Below, in pieces: positions 50,071 through 60,298 of a stretch of 64,000 nucleotides of DNA. Numbering within the stretch: position 1 is the stretch's first letter; each line of letters starts with the position of its first letter. Location: positions 1-64,000 of the forward strand of contig NZ_JAAKZF010000012.1 of NCBI RefSeq assembly GCF_011045125.1, given 5' to 3'. The stretch comes from Allomesorhizobium camelthorni. Lineage in GTDB: Bacteria; Pseudomonadota; Alphaproteobacteria; Rhizobiales; Rhizobiaceae. A program made the position numbers and the translations under genes. Below the pieces are notes generated by a model. It did no database searches. It was not told where the DNA came from and was given only the letters and a program-made list of their open reading frames with translations.

Positions 50071-53000
50071 TCAGCCGGCGTCGCGCCGCTCGGCCGCCTT
50101 GCCTCTCGCCCAGCGCTCGATCTTGTCGAGCAGCGCCTTCGGGCTGATCGGCTTGGGCAGGTAGTCGTCCATGCCCGCCTCGATGCAGCGTTCGCGGTCG
50201 CCCTTCAGCGCGTGTGCAGTGACGCCGACGATCGGAACCCGGCTTTGCGTCGCCGCCTCCAGCTCGCGGATGGCGGTCGTCGCTTCGAGCCCGTTCATTC
50301 CCGGCATGGAAACATCCATCAGGATCATGCCGGGGTTCATTTCCTGGAAGGCGGCGACGGCCAGCCGGCCATTGCCGACGATCTGGAAGGTGCAGTCGGT
50401 TTCGCCGAGTATCTGCGTGAAGACCAGCTGATTGACCTCGTTGTCCTCGGCCACGAGGATGTCGAGCCGATGGCCGTTCGACTTCGCCGGCCGGCTGCGC
50501 GGCCGCACGCTCTCTATCGGAGACGCCGGTTCGATCTTTATCTCCGGCGCAACCGGAGCAGCCGGGCGATGGCCCTGCGCGGAACGCCGCTTCTGGATGG
50601 TGGCGACCAGCGCTTCGAGAAGCGTCGAGGAGCGCGCCGGCTTGATCAGCTGCGCGTCGATGGAGAGGTCGCGGTAGCTGGCGTTGACCAGCGACTGATC
50701 GACAGACGTCAGCATGACGATGGGCGTGTCCGCCAGGTTCGGCGTTGCGCGGATGATGCGCGCCATTTCCGCGCCGGTCATTCCCGGCATCTGGTAGTCG
50801 AGCACAATGCAATCGACCGGCACGCCGTAGGCCGCCGCCGCCTCAAGAACCTTCAAGCCCTCGGCGCCGCTTTCGGCAGCGCAGGAATCGAACGTCCAAG
50901 ACGCCATCTGCTCGGTCAGGATCGCCCGGTTGACCGCGTTGTCGTCGACGACCAGGATTCGCGCGCCGGTCACGTCCACAGGCGCGGCCTTGCGGCCATT
51001 CGGCCTGCCGGCGCTCGGCAGAGCGAGCGTGAACCAGAAGGTCGAGCCCTTGCCCTCTGTGCTCTCCACGCCGATTTCGCCGCCCATCAGATCGACCAGG
51101 CGCGAGGTGATGGCGAGGCCGAGGCCGGTGCCTTCGTGACGCCGCGTCGAGGACGCATCGACCTGGCTGAATTTCTCGAAGACCTGCCTCAACTTGTCCT
51201 TCGGAATGCCTATACCGGTGTCGGTCACCGAGATGCGCAGCTTTGCCATGCCATCGACCATTTCACCTGTCACATCGACAAGGACATGGCCGGAATCGGT
51301 AAACTTGACAGCGTTGCCGACAAGGTTGGTGACGATCTGACGGATGCGCCCGACATCGCCGACCACCAGATCATGGAGATTCGGCGCGACCCGCACGATG
51401 AGCTCGAGATCCTTTTCCTTGGCTCGGGTGGAAACCAGCGTCGCCACGTCCTCGATCGCCTCGGCAAGATTGAACGGAGCCGGGTCGAGCACGAGCTGGC
51501 CGGCGTCGATCTTGGAGAAGTCGAGAATGTCGTTGATGATGGTCAGCAGCGCATTGCCCGATTTCACGATGATGTCGGTGAATGTCTTCTGCTTCGAGTC
51601 CAGTTCGGATTTGGCAAGAAGCTCGGCCATGCCGAGCACCCCGTTCATGGGTGTGCGGATTTCATGGCTCATATTGGCCAGGAATTCCGATTTCGCCCGG
51701 TCGGCGAGCACGGCGCGGCGCTGCGCTTCCTGAAGCTCGCTCTCGCGCTGCTTGAGTTCGGTGATGTCGGTGCTGGACCCGATGAGATGCACTGTGCCGT
51801 CAATCGAGATCAGCCGGTTCTTTTTTGCGATCAGCTGCCGCACCGTCCCGTCGGGATGGGTGAGGCTTTCCTCGAATTCGTTCAATTCGCCGGTGCGAAG
51901 CACTTCGAGGTCGCGTTCCGCGAAACCCTCGCCCTCCTCGCCGAAGAAATCGCGGTCGGTGAGGCCAAGGGCCGCCTCCTGCGAGATCCCTGTCATGTTG
52001 GCCCAGGCCTTATTGACGAATTCGAACGCCAGGTCGGCATTTTTCACGTAGGTCGAGACCGGAAGTTCGTCGAGCACGTGACGAAACAGGTCGATCTGCC
52101 GCATGCTGTCGCGGAGAGCCTTTTCGCGCCGCTTCAATTCGGTGATGTCGACCCTGACGCCGACAAAGGTGCCGTCCGCGGTCCGTGTGTCGAATACCTG
52201 ATGCCAGCCGCCATCCGGCGCCTGCCTTTCGGAGACGGCGTGGCCTTCGTGGTAGCGCTCCAGATAGCGCTCGATCCAGCGGTCGCGATTGGTATCGTAC
52301 AGTTTGTCCAGCGAGGGGTCGCCGCTGTGCCGGAAATACCCGATGGAATGGGCCAGCGCGAGGGCGTCGCGCAGAGGTCGGCCAGGCTCCCAGGAAGCCT
52401 TCAATCCGGGCAGCGAATCCTGCAGCTTGCGGTTGGCGAAGACAAATTTGTCGTCGCGATCGTATATGATGACGCCGGCGGGCAGCGACTCCAGCACGTC
52501 GGCCAAACGCTTCCGCGCTTCTTCCGCTTCGGTCTGGCGCGCCTTGATCTCGCTGACGTCGAACAGGAAGCAGCAGACGTAGTCGTTGCCGCTCTCCATT
52601 CGGACGCGATTTTTCCGCACGATGCGCGACCTGCCGATGCCGGTGAACTCGGAGTTCTCCTCGACCTCATAGAGCTCGCCGGTGGCGAGCACATGGCGCT
52701 CGGATTCCTCGAACGCCGCGACTTCCGCCGGGTCAAGAAAATCGCCGCCCTTTCGCCCGAGCATCGCCTGCGGCTCCTTGCCGAACAGCTCCGCGAAGGC
52801 CTTGTTGACGAACACAAAATTAAGATCGCTGTCCTTGACGAAGATCGGGTCCTTGATGGCGTCGATGACCGCTTCGGCGAGCCGCGACCTTTCATGCGTT
52901 TCGGCGAGTTCCGCCTCGCGCTGCTTCATCTCGGTGATGTCGTAGTAGGAGACCAGCCGCTTGCCACCCGACAGCGCGGTCACCGAGTAGATCATGGTAC

Positions 53001-53823
53001 AGCCGTCGGCGCGGCGGAATTCGCGCGGCGCCACGTCGCCGGCCTTGATCTCGGCTAGCCGCGAAGCGACATAGCGCTCCCACTCCACTTCGTCGACATC
53101 GTAGATGCCGTTGTGCCGGTTGATGTCCATCAGCGCCCGGAACGGGCTGCCCACGGTTACATCGCCCGGGGCCAGCTTCCATATGTCGTAGAAGGCCTTG
53201 TTGATGATCTCGGCCTTCAGTTGCGCGTCGAGCAGAACGACGCCCATCTTCATGGAATCTATCGTCCTCTCCAGGTCGAACAGCAGTTCTTCGCTTCGTT
53301 CGTCGGCATGATGCGGTTGCGCCAGATTGGCGCCGGATGCCGGCTCACCGCGCATCGCCTCGAGTTCCTCGAAGGCGGCGAGAACCTTGGTGACGTTGCG
53401 CGCCATGCCGCGATAGCCAAGGAATGCCCCCGCCGCATCGAATTTCGGAAAGCCGGTGATCGATATCCAGCGGCAATCGGGCTGTCCATCGGCGAGTTGG
53501 TAAACAAAATCGCGAAACGGGCGGCGCGCCTGGAGGTCTTCCAGATGGGCGATGGCGCTCTTGCTGCCCTTGGCGACCTGGTTGAGGAAATCGAAGCGGA
53601 AGCGGCCGAGCACTTCGCCGGCGGAAGCGCCGGTTACGCGCTCGTAATCGCTGGAGAGCCAGGAAAAGCGAAGCTCGCTATCGGTCTCCCAGATCCAGTC
53701 GGAGCCGGCGTCGCCAATCTGGCGCATCTCCTCGGCAGAAAATTGAAGCGGCGCGCAGGGACCGGCGCCGGAGTAATGTGCTCCGCCTTGACGCGACAGC
53801 TCTGCGCCTTGAGTTTCGATCAT
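50071..53823 (-). CDS. Large hybrid histidine kinase, five PAS, HisKA, HATPase, two REC
   Basis: A 1250-residue soluble kinase. Five PAS domains in the first 690 residues can be recognised by (1) [17 protein letters not shown], (2) [18 protein letters not shown], (3) [20 protein letters not shown], (4) [20 protein letters not shown] and (5) [20 protein letters not shown]. His[21 protein letters not shown]. HATPase: [27 protein letters not shown]1: ILVVDDN and LDYQMPG. REC2: ILVAEDN and LMDVSMPG, with Lys in YLPKPI. PAS 2 and 4 are of the PAS_7 type. It lies upstream of pstS on the same strand with a 270-base gap. No output partner is adjacent. Confidence 0.92.
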   Translation of the reverse strand: MIETQGAELSRQGGAHYSGAGPCAPLQFSAEEMRQIGDAGSDWIWETDSELRFSWLSSDYERVTGASAGEVLGRFRFDFLNQVAKGSKSAIAHLEDLQARRPFRDFVYQLADGQPDCRWISITGFPKFDAAGAFLGYRGMARNVTKVLAAFEELEAMRGEPASGANLAQPHHADERSEELLFDLERTIDSMKMGVVLLDAQLKAEIINKAFYDIWKLAPGDVTVGSPFRALMDINRHNGIYDVDEVEWERYVASRLAEIKAGDVAPREFRRADGCTMIYSVTALSGGKRLVSYYDITEMKQREAELAETHERSRLAEAVIDAIKDPIFVKDSDLNFVFVNKAFAELFGKEPQAMLGRKGGDFLDPAEVAAFEESERHVLATGELYEVEENSEFTGIGRSRIVRKNRVRMESGNDYVCCFLFDVSEIKARQTEAEEARKRLADVLESLPAGVIIYDRDDKFVFANRKLQDSLPGLKASWEPGRPLRDALALAHSIGYFRHSGDPSLDKLYDTNRDRWIERYLERYHEGHAVSERQAPDGGWHQVFDTRTADGTFVGVRVDITELKRREKALRDSMRQIDLFRHVLDELPVSTYVKNADLAFEFVNKAWANMTGISQEAALGLTDRDFFGEEGEGFAERDLEVLRTGELNEFEESLTHPDGTVRQLIAKKNRLISIDGTVHLIGSSTDITELKQRESELQEAQRRAVLADRAKSEFLANMSHEIRTPMNGVLGMAELLAKSELDSKQKTFTDIIVKSGNALLTIINDILDFSKIDAGQLVLDPAPFNLAEAIEDVATLVSTRAKEKDLELIVRVAPNLHDLVVGDVGRIRQIVTNLVGNAVKFTDSGHVLVDVTGEMVDGMAKLRISVTDTGIGIPKDKLRQVFEKFSQVDASSTRRHEGTGLGLAITSRLVDLMGGEIGVESTEGKGSTFWFTLALPSAGRPNGRKAAPVDVTGARILVVDDNAVNRAILTEQMASWTFDSCAAESGAEGLKVLEAAAAYGVPVDCIVLDYQMPGMTGAEMARIIRATPNLADTPIVMLTSVDQSLVNASYRDLSIDAQLIKPARSSTLLEALVATIQKRRSAQGHRPAAPVAPEIKIEPASPIESVRPRSRPAKSNGHRLDILVAEDNEVNQLVFTQILGETDCTFQIVGNGRLAVAAFQEMNPGMILMDVSMPGMNGLEATTAIRELEAATQSRVPIVGVTAHALKGDRERCIEAGMDDYLPKPISPKALLDKIERWARGKAAERRDAG

Positions 53824-54007
53824 GCTTCCCCGTCCCGCTTCACCCCGACAACCCCGCCGCAGGTTGGTCCCGGAATATGAGCGACAAGCATTAACGATCA
53901 GCTAACCTTAACGGATTGCTGCCATCGCGGCCCGGAGCATTCATGGCGGGCATTGTCATTTCATGCACCGCCGTTAGTTTCGGATCGGGCAGAACCGAAC
54001 CGGAGCA

Positions 54008-54253
54008 ATGAACATGGCGAGAAGGCCCATCGACACGGCGCCAAAGGACGGCAGCAAAGTCGAGGTGTGCTGGACCGACCGCGACGGCCAGGAAAACCAG
54101 TCCGTGGCGCACTACCGTTCGCTCGAAAGGCTGCGGATGGCGGGCGGCGACTGGGACGAGGCGGATACCGGCTGGTGGGCTTATATCGACAGCGAGACGC
54201 AGAAGAAGATTTCGCCGCATAGCTGGGTATCAGCGGAAGAAGACGACGAATGA
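54008..54253 (+). CDS. Small soluble hypothetical protein
   Basis: An 81-residue acidic, Trp-rich protein: MARRPIDTAPKDGSKVEVCW near the start, then GGDWDEADTGWWAYIDSETQ and a C-terminal run of Asp/Glu. The opening RPIDTAPKDG resembles the phage- and rhizobial DUF551-like pattern (xPIxTAPKDG). No signal peptide. It converges with the next gene, 11 bases between stops. Confidence 0.8.
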   Translation: MNMARRPIDTAPKDGSKVEVCWTDRDGQENQSVAHYRSLERLRMAGGDWDEADTGWWAYIDSETQKKISPHSWVSAEEDDE

Positions 54254-54264
54254 CCGCTGAGCGC

Positions 54265-54498
54265 TCAGCTCTTTTGTTCCAGGGCAAGCTCGCCAGCCCC
54301 ATTGTTGTTCGGTTTCAGCAACAGGCCGCGGATTTCCGCCAGCGCAGCGTCGGCCGCCGCCAGACGGGCACGGTTGCGCGGCGTCAACAGATCGGGCCGC
54401 TGCAGCTTCAGGCGCGCCGTGGCGTAGGCGGCGAGTTGGGCGGCATGGACGCGGGAAAGTTCGCGGAGCGCTTTCTCACCGGTGTAGGGCGACGGCAT
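54265..54498 (-). CDS. Small basic hypothetical protein
   Basis: A 77-residue helical protein with AAGGAG upstream of the ATG at 54498: MPSPYTGEKALRELSRVHAA, then Arg/Ala/Leu-rich helix sequence to about 60 and a polar tail (LKPNNNGAGELALEQKS). No family recognised; composition suggests a single long helix that could bind nucleic acid or another protein. Own transcription unit. Confidence 0.7.
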   Translation of the reverse strand: MPSPYTGEKALRELSRVHAAQLAAYATARLKLQRPDLLTPRNRARLAAADAALAEIRGLLLKPNNNGAGELALEQKS

Positions 54499-54727
54499 TG
54501 CGGTTCTCCTTCGATCGCCAACGTCCGATTTCGTACAAAGTTTCGTCGCAACCGAAAGCTTGGTTAAGAAAACCGTAACCGTTCGGCCGATGACATTTCG
54601 CCCCGCCCCTCGCCGGCCTTGGCCCTGCCGAAGACCGCTCCTGTTGGTCCAGCGGCGTGGAGAGTGGTTTGTTACTTGATCTTGGGCGAGCCATTTGCAT
54701 CATCGCGAGCCAAAAGACGGGGTTTTG

Positions 54728-55789
54728 ATGCAAGCGATTTTCGACGGCCATAACGACGTTCTGCTCCGCCTCTGGAACCGCCGCAAGGAAGGTGCCGATC
54801 CGGTAGCGGATATGAGCGGCGGGGTGGCGGCCGGCCATATCGACCTGCCACGCGCACGTGCCGGCGGCCTGGTCGGCGGTCTTTGCGCCATATACATCCC
54901 GTCCGGCGGCCTGGTGCTCGACCAACCCAAGGCAGATGGACGCTACGCGACGCCGCTTTCCAAACCGCTGGAGCGCGCGCCGTCGCTTGATATAGCCATC
55001 GAAATGACCGCGATCGCCTTGCAGTTGGAACGCGCCGGCTGCTGGAAGCTCTGCAGGTCGAGCGCAGATATCGACGCGGCCATGGTCGGCGAAAAATTCG
55101 CCGCCGTGCTGCACATGGAAGGCTGCGAGGCTATCGGCGAGGATCTGGCCGCGCTGGAGGTGTTCTACGCTGCGGGGCTGCGCTCGCTCGGCCCGGTCTG
55201 GAGCCGCAACAACATCTTCGCGCATGGCGTGCCCTTCGCCTATCCGATGAGCCCCGATACCGGGCCCGGCCTGACCGATGCCGGCCGCGCGCTCGTGCGC
55301 GAATGCAACCGCATCGGCATCCTGATCGACCTGTCGCACATCACCGAGAAGGGCTTCTGGGACGTGGCCGAGCTCAGCGATCAACCGCTGGTGGCCAGCC
55401 ATTCGAACGCCCACGCCCTCGTGCCCGTCGCCCGCAACCTCACCGACCGGCAACTCGACGCCATTCGCGAAAGCAAAGGCCTGGTCGGCCTGAACTTCGC
55501 CGTCACCATGCTGCGCGCCGACGGCCGCGAAAACGCAGACACGCCCATCAGCGAGATGGTTCGCCACATCGACTACCTCGTCGGCCGGCTCGGCATCGAC
55601 GGGGTGGCGATCGGATCGGACTTCGACGGCGCGCTGATCCCCAGGGAAATCGGCGACGCAAGTGGGCTTCAGAACCTCGTTGCCGGACTGAAAAGCGCCG
55701 GATATGGTGACGCCGATCTCGCGAAAATCTGCCGCGAAAACTGGTTCAGGGTGCTGCGTTCCGCATGGAAGGAGCATCCGGCGAACTGA
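54728..55789 (+). CDS. Membrane dipeptidase (renal dipeptidase family M19)
   Basis: A 353-residue zinc hydrolase. Metal ligands are seen at IFDGHNDVLLR (His8 and Asp10), VLHMEGCEAI (bridging Glu), VASHSNAHAL (His) and the late Asp in AIGSDFDGALIP. The family cleaves dipeptides, including D-amino-acid ones, and some beta-lactams. No signal peptide, so probably cytoplasmic, where it can act on dipeptides brought in by the importer encoded immediately downstream. Confidence 0.92.
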   Translation: MQAIFDGHNDVLLRLWNRRKEGADPVADMSGGVAAGHIDLPRARAGGLVGGLCAIYIPSGGLVLDQPKADGRYATPLSKPLERAPSLDIAIEMTAIALQLERAGCWKLCRSSADIDAAMVGEKFAAVLHMEGCEAIGEDLAALEVFYAAGLRSLGPVWSRNNIFAHGVPFAYPMSPDTGPGLTDAGRALVRECNRIGILIDLSHITEKGFWDVAELSDQPLVASHSNAHALVPVARNLTDRQLDAIRESKGLVGLNFAVTMLRADGRENADTPISEMVRHIDYLVGRLGIDGVAIGSDFDGALIPREIGDASGLQNLVAGLKSAGYGDADLAKICRENWFRVLRSAWKEHPAN

Positions 55790-55832
55790 TCCAAAGACAA
55801 AAACTCGTCAACAAAAACAGGGAACAGCCAAA

Positions 55833-57476
55833 ATGATGATGGGAAAGATCAACGGACGCTTTCGCGTTCTCCTCGCAGGCGCCGCGCTTTCGGCGCTGGT
55901 TTTCGCAGGTGCGCCTGCATATGCAGAAACGCCGGCCGACACTCTGGTCCTCGCCTGGGCGATCGACGACATCATCACCCTGGACCCGGCCGAATCCTTC
56001 GAGATCAGCGCCGGCGAGATGATGGGCAACAGCTACGACCGGCTGGTGCGCTTCGATCCGGCCGATCCGTCGAACATCTATGGCGACATCGCCGAAAGCT
56101 GGACGGTTTCGGACGACGGCAAGACCTTCACCTTCAAGATCAAGCCCGGCCTGAAATTCGCTTCGGGCAATCCCGTGACCGCCGAGGACGTCGCCTTTTC
56201 GATCCAGCGCGTCGTCAAGCTTGACAAGAGCCCGGCTTTCATCCTGACCCAGTTCGGCCTGACCAAGGACAATGTCGACGAGAACGCCAAGGCGACAGAC
56301 GCCAGCACCTTCGTCTTCGTCACCGACCAGGCCTATGCGCCGACTTTCGTGCTGAACTGCCTGACTTCCAACCCCGCCGCGGTGGTCGACAAGAAGCTGG
56401 TGCTCGAGCATGTCGAGGCGGTGACGCCCAGCGAAGAGAACAAGTTCGACAATGATTTCGGCTACGCCTGGCTGAAGACCAATTACGCGGGCTCGGGCCC
56501 GATGAAGATCCGCGACTGGCGCGCCAACGAGATCCTGGTGCTGGAGCGCAACGACAATTATTACGGCGACAAGGCTCCGCTCGCCCGCGTCATCTACCGG
56601 CACGTCAAGGAGAGCGCCACGCAGCGCCTGATGCTTGAGAGCGGCGACATCGACATCGCCCGCAACCTCTCGCCCAACGATCTCGACGCCGTCAGCGCGA
56701 ACGAGAACCTCGCCGTCACCTCGACGCCGAAAGGCACCGTCTATTACATCAGCCTGAACCAGAAGAACGAAACGCTGGCCAAGCCGGAAGTGCGTCAGGC
56801 CTTCAAATATCTGGTCGACTACGACGCTATCGGCGAAACACTGATCAAGGGCATCGGCGAAATCAACCAAACCTTCCTGCCCAAGGGCATGCTGGGATGG
56901 GCCGACGACAAGCCGTTCACGCTCGACGTGGCCAAGGCCAAGGAGCTGCTTGCGGCCGCCGGCGTCCCCGAGGGGTTCTCGGTGACCATGGACGTCCGCA
57001 ACACGCAGCCGGTCACCGGCATCGCGGAATCCTTCCAGCAGTCGCTGGCCGAGGCCGGAATCAAGATGGAAATCATCCCCGGCGACGGCAAGCAGACGCT
57101 GACCAAATACCGCGCCCGCAACCACGACATGTATATCGGCCAGTGGGGCGTCGACTATTGGGATCCGCATTCCAACGCCGACACCTTCACCTCCAATCCG
57201 GACAATGCCGACGACGCCAGCTCCAAAACCCTGGCCTGGCGCAACGCCTGGGACATCCCGGAATTGACCGCCGAAACCAAATCCGCCGTGGTCGAGCCGG
57301 ATTCGGCCAAGCGCGTCGAGATCTACAAGAGCTTGCAGAAGAAGTTCGCCGACACCAGCCCTTTCGTCATGATCTTTCAGCAGACGGAAGTGGCGGGCAT
57401 GAGCAAGGCCGTGCAGAACTTCAAGCTCGGACCGTCGTCCGACACCACCTATGTCTACAAGGTTTCGAAGAACTGA
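55833..57476 (+). CDS. Peptide ABC importer substrate-binding protein (SBP_bac_5)
   Basis: A 547-residue exported protein with a signal peptide (cleavage near AYA-ET at about 30). It shows the DppA/OppA-type pattern: ILTLDPAESFEISAGE-like beginning, AESWTVSDDGKTFTFKIKPG, IRDWRANEILVLERNDNYYG and YYISLNQKNETLAKPEVRQA. First gene of a complete importer cluster, 43 bases after the dipeptidase, so a shared operon is likely. By context the ligand is a di- or oligopeptide. Confidence 0.93.
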   Translation: MMMGKINGRFRVLLAGAALSALVFAGAPAYAETPADTLVLAWAIDDIITLDPAESFEISAGEMMGNSYDRLVRFDPADPSNIYGDIAESWTVSDDGKTFTFKIKPGLKFASGNPVTAEDVAFSIQRVVKLDKSPAFILTQFGLTKDNVDENAKATDASTFVFVTDQAYAPTFVLNCLTSNPAAVVDKKLVLEHVEAVTPSEENKFDNDFGYAWLKTNYAGSGPMKIRDWRANEILVLERNDNYYGDKAPLARVIYRHVKESATQRLMLESGDIDIARNLSPNDLDAVSANENLAVTSTPKGTVYYISLNQKNETLAKPEVRQAFKYLVDYDAIGETLIKGIGEINQTFLPKGMLGWADDKPFTLDVAKAKELLAAAGVPEGFSVTMDVRNTQPVTGIAESFQQSLAEAGIKMEIIPGDGKQTLTKYRARNHDMYIGQWGVDYWDPHSNADTFTSNPDNADDASSKTLAWRNAWDIPELTAETKSAVVEPDSAKRVEIYKSLQKKFADTSPFVMIFQQTEVAGMSKAVQNFKLGPSSDTTYVYKVSKN

Positions 57477-57492
57477 TCTGAAGTAAAACTTC

Positions 57493-58554
57493 GTGACTGT
57501 CGTTGAGATCCCGACCAAGAGCGGGCGCAATCGCGCCCGGTCTTGGTCGATGTCGATCGGGCGCTTCCTGATCATCGTCGCCACCACCTATCTCGGCCTG
57601 CTCGCGGTCACCTTCTTCATCGGCCGGGTCATCCCGATCGACCCCGTGCTGGCCATCGTCGGCGATCGCGCGCCGGCCCATGTCATCGAGCGGACGCGCG
57701 AGGAAATGGGCCTCAACCTGCCCTACTGGCAGCAGTTCCTCCTCTACGTTAAAGGCGTGTTCCAAGGCGATTTCGGCCGCTCCGTGCTGACCACCAACCC
57801 GGTCATGGAGGACATCCGCCGTGTCTTTCCGGCGACTGTCGAACTGGCGACGCTCGGCACGCTGATTGGCGCGCTGATCGGCGTGCCCTTGGGCGTGCTC
57901 GCCGCCGTCAAGCGCGGCAGCGTCACCGACCAGATCGTGCGCGTCATCGGCCTTATCGGCTATTCCGTGCCGATCTTCTGGCTCGGCCTGCTGGCGCTGC
58001 TGGTGTTCTACGCCAGGCTGCGCTGGACCGCCGGGCCGGGCCGCATCGACGTCGTCTTCGAATACACTTTCACCCCGATCACCGGCTTTTATCTGCTCGA
58101 CTCGATCCTGCGGCGCGACTGGGCTGCGTTTCGCGACATCTTCGCCCACATCGTCCTGCCCGCCTCGCTACTCGGATATTTCTCGCTCGCCTATATCAGC
58201 CGCATGACGCGCTCCTTCATGCTGAACGAACTCAGCCAGGAGTACATCGTGGCGGCCCGCGCCAAGGGGCTCAGCGAAACGCGCATCATCTGGGCCCACG
58301 CGCTTCGCAACGCCGCCGTGCCCCTGGTCACGGTGATAGCTCTCTCCTATGCCGGGCTTCTCGAAGGCTCCGTGCTGACCGAGACGGTATTCGCCTGGCC
58401 GGGCCTCGGGCTCTACATCACGGACTCGCTGCAGAACGCCGACATGAATGCCGTGCTGGGCGGCACCATCGTCATCGGTTCGGTGTTCATCGGCATCAAC
58501 CTGTTTGCCGATCTGCTTTACCGCACGCTCGATCCAAGGACGCGAAACGCATGA
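57493..58554 (+). CDS. Peptide ABC importer permease, DppB-like
   Basis: A 353-residue permease with a GTG start (an ATG at 57550 is possible). It has six membrane segments, the N-terminal pattern GRVIPIDPVLAIVGDRAPAH, and the EAA loop EYIVAARAKGLSETRIIWAH around 250. It contains an extra stretch near 185-215 relative to short DppB proteins. It overlaps the next gene by 4 bases. Confidence 0.93.
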   Translation: MTVVEIPTKSGRNRARSWSMSIGRFLIIVATTYLGLLAVTFFIGRVIPIDPVLAIVGDRAPAHVIERTREEMGLNLPYWQQFLLYVKGVFQGDFGRSVLTTNPVMEDIRRVFPATVELATLGTLIGALIGVPLGVLAAVKRGSVTDQIVRVIGLIGYSVPIFWLGLLALLVFYARLRWTAGPGRIDVVFEYTFTPITGFYLLDSILRRDWAAFRDIFAHIVLPASLLGYFSLAYISRMTRSFMLNELSQEYIVAARAKGLSETRIIWAHALRNAAVPLVTVIALSYAGLLEGSVLTETVFAWPGLGLYITDSLQNADMNAVLGGTIVIGSVFIGINLFADLLYRTLDPRTRNA

Positions 58555-59468
58555 GTCTCGCCACGATGACCCGCCGCGATTGGCTGCTCAGCGAGCGGCC
58601 GCAATCGCGTATGCAGGCAAGGCTCGGGCGCACCTATGTCACCTGGCGGCGCTTTTCGGCCAACCGGCTGGCGCTGGCCGGGCTTGCCATAATCGTCGCG
58701 CTTCTGATCGTCGCCGCACTTGCCGATGTGATCTCCCCTCATTCGCCGGTCATCGGCGACCTGCGCGGCTCGCGCCTGCTTCCGCCCGGCCCGGAGCACT
58801 GGCTCGGCACCGACGGCCAGGGTCGCGATATTCTTTCCCGGCTGATCCATGGTTCGCGGCTGACGCTGTTCGTCGTCGTTCTCGTCGCCATCATCGCCGC
58901 GCCGGTCGGGCTGCTGGTGGGAACCGTCGCCGGCTATGCCGGCGGCTGGACCGACGCGATCCTGATGCGCATCACCGACATTTTTCTCGCCTTTCCCAAG
59001 CTGATCCTGGCGCTGGCCTTCGTCGCAGCGCTCGGGCCGGGCATCGAAAACGCAGTGCTGGCCATCGCCATCACCTCGTGGCCGCCCTATGCCCGCATCG
59101 CGCGCGCCGAAACAATGACGGTACGCAATTCGGACTATATCGCCGCCGTCCGGCTGATGGGCGCTTCGCCCTTGCGCATCGTCATCCTCCACATCATGCC
59201 GCTCTGCATTTCCTCGCTCATCGTGCGCGTCACTCTCGACATGGCCGGCATCATCCTGACCGCTGCCGGGCTCGGCTTTCTCGGCCTCGGCGCGCAGCCG
59301 CCGCTGCCCGAATGGGGCGCGATGATCGCCGACGGCCGGCGCTTCATTCTCGACCAGTGGTGGGTGGCGGCGGCGCCCGGCGCGGCGATCCTGATCGTCA
59401 GCCTCGGCTTCAACCTGCTCGGCGACGGGCTGCGCGACGCTCTCGACCCGCGAGGCGGCGGCCAATGA
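58551..59468 (+). CDS. Peptide ABC importer permease, DppC-like
   Basis: A 305-residue permease: cytoplasmic N-terminus, first membrane segment about 38-60, periplasmic HWLGTDGQGRDILSRLIHGS motif, and the EAA loop DYIAAVRLMGASPLRIVILH. The sequence GLGFLGLGAQPPLPEWGAMI near the C-terminus is typical of the family. Overlaps both neighbours by 4 bases (ATGA). Confidence 0.95.
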   Translation: MSLATMTRRDWLLSERPQSRMQARLGRTYVTWRRFSANRLALAGLAIIVALLIVAALADVISPHSPVIGDLRGSRLLPPGPEHWLGTDGQGRDILSRLIHGSRLTLFVVVLVAIIAAPVGLLVGTVAGYAGGWTDAILMRITDIFLAFPKLILALAFVAALGPGIENAVLAIAITSWPPYARIARAETMTVRNSDYIAAVRLMGASPLRIVILHIMPLCISSLIVRVTLDMAGIILTAAGLGFLGLGAQPPLPEWGAMIADGRRFILDQWWVAAAPGAAILIVSLGFNLLGDGLRDALDPRGGGQ

Positions 59469-60298
59469 GCACAATGCTCGCCGTGGAAAATCTGAGCGTC
59501 AGCTTCCCGACGAGAACCGGGATGATCGAGGCGGTGCGCGGCATCTCCTTCTCGCTCGGCCGCGAGCGGCTGGGCATTGTCGGCGAATCCGGCTCGGGAA
59601 AATCGCAGACCGGCCGCGCGATCATGGGGCTGACGCCGCCCAACGCGCTGATTTCCGCCGACAGTCTCGAATTCGACGGCATCGACCTCCTGAACGCACC
59701 GCCGCAATTGCGCCGCGACCTGCGCGGCAACCGCATCGCCATGATCCTGCAGGATCCGAAATACTCGCTGAACCCGGTGATGAGCATTGGCCGCCAGATC
59801 GTCGAGACCTTGCGCACGCATGGGAATGTCGGCAAGGCGGAGGCGCGCGACCGGGCGCTCGCCATGCTGGAAGCCGTGCAGATCAGGGATGCGCGGCGCG
59901 TCTACGACCTTTACCCGCACGAGGTTTCCGGCGGCATGGGGCAACGCGCCATGATCGCAATGATGCTGATCGCCGGCCCGGAACTGCTCATCGCCGACGA
60001 GCCGACATCGGCGCTCGATGTGACGGTGCAACTCGACATACTCGGCATTCTCGACCGGCTGGTGCGCGAGCGCGGCATGGGGCTGATCTTCATCTCGCAC
60101 GATCTGCGCCTCGTGTCGTCCTTCTGCGACCGGGTCATCGTCATGTATGCCGGCAGGATCGTCGAGGAACTGCCCGCGACCGAACTCGCCAATGCCGAGC
60201 ATCCCTATACGCGCGGGCTCCTGAACTGCATGCCCGAGATCGGCGTCGGCCGCCACCCGCTGCCTGTCCTCGACCGCCGGCCGGAGTGGGCGCTATGA
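59465..60298 (+). CDS. Peptide ABC importer ATPase, DppD-like
   Basis: A 277-residue ATPase: Walker A GESGSGKSQTG, Q-loop MILQDPKYSLNP, signature VSGGMGQRAMIAMML, Walker B LLIADEPTSALDV and H-loop SHDLRL. Pos. after Walker A Ser-Gln instead of Ser-Thr is common in DppD/OppD. The end is shorter than in many DppD proteins and lacks the usual Cys cluster for Fe-S binding. Overlaps the partner ATPase by 4 bases. Confidence 0.93.
   Translation: MSTMLAVENLSVSFPTRTGMIEAVRGISFSLGRERLGIVGESGSGKSQTGRAIMGLTPPNALISADSLEFDGIDLLNAPPQLRRDLRGNRIAMILQDPKYSLNPVMSIGRQIVETLRTHGNVGKAEARDRALAMLEAVQIRDARRVYDLYPHEVSGGMGQRAMIAMMLIAGPELLIADEPTSALDVTVQLDILGILDRLVRERGMGLIFISHDLRLVSSFCDRVIVMYAGRIVEELPATELANAEHPYTRGLLNCMPEIGVGRHPLPVLDRRPEWAL

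Noticed and set aside
50017-53058. A 1013-codon open frame antisense to the hybrid kinase
   Set aside because: It mirrors a real kinase gene in GC-rich DNA; its translation is Arg/His/Asp-rich without any domain, whereas the other strand has all kinase motifs.
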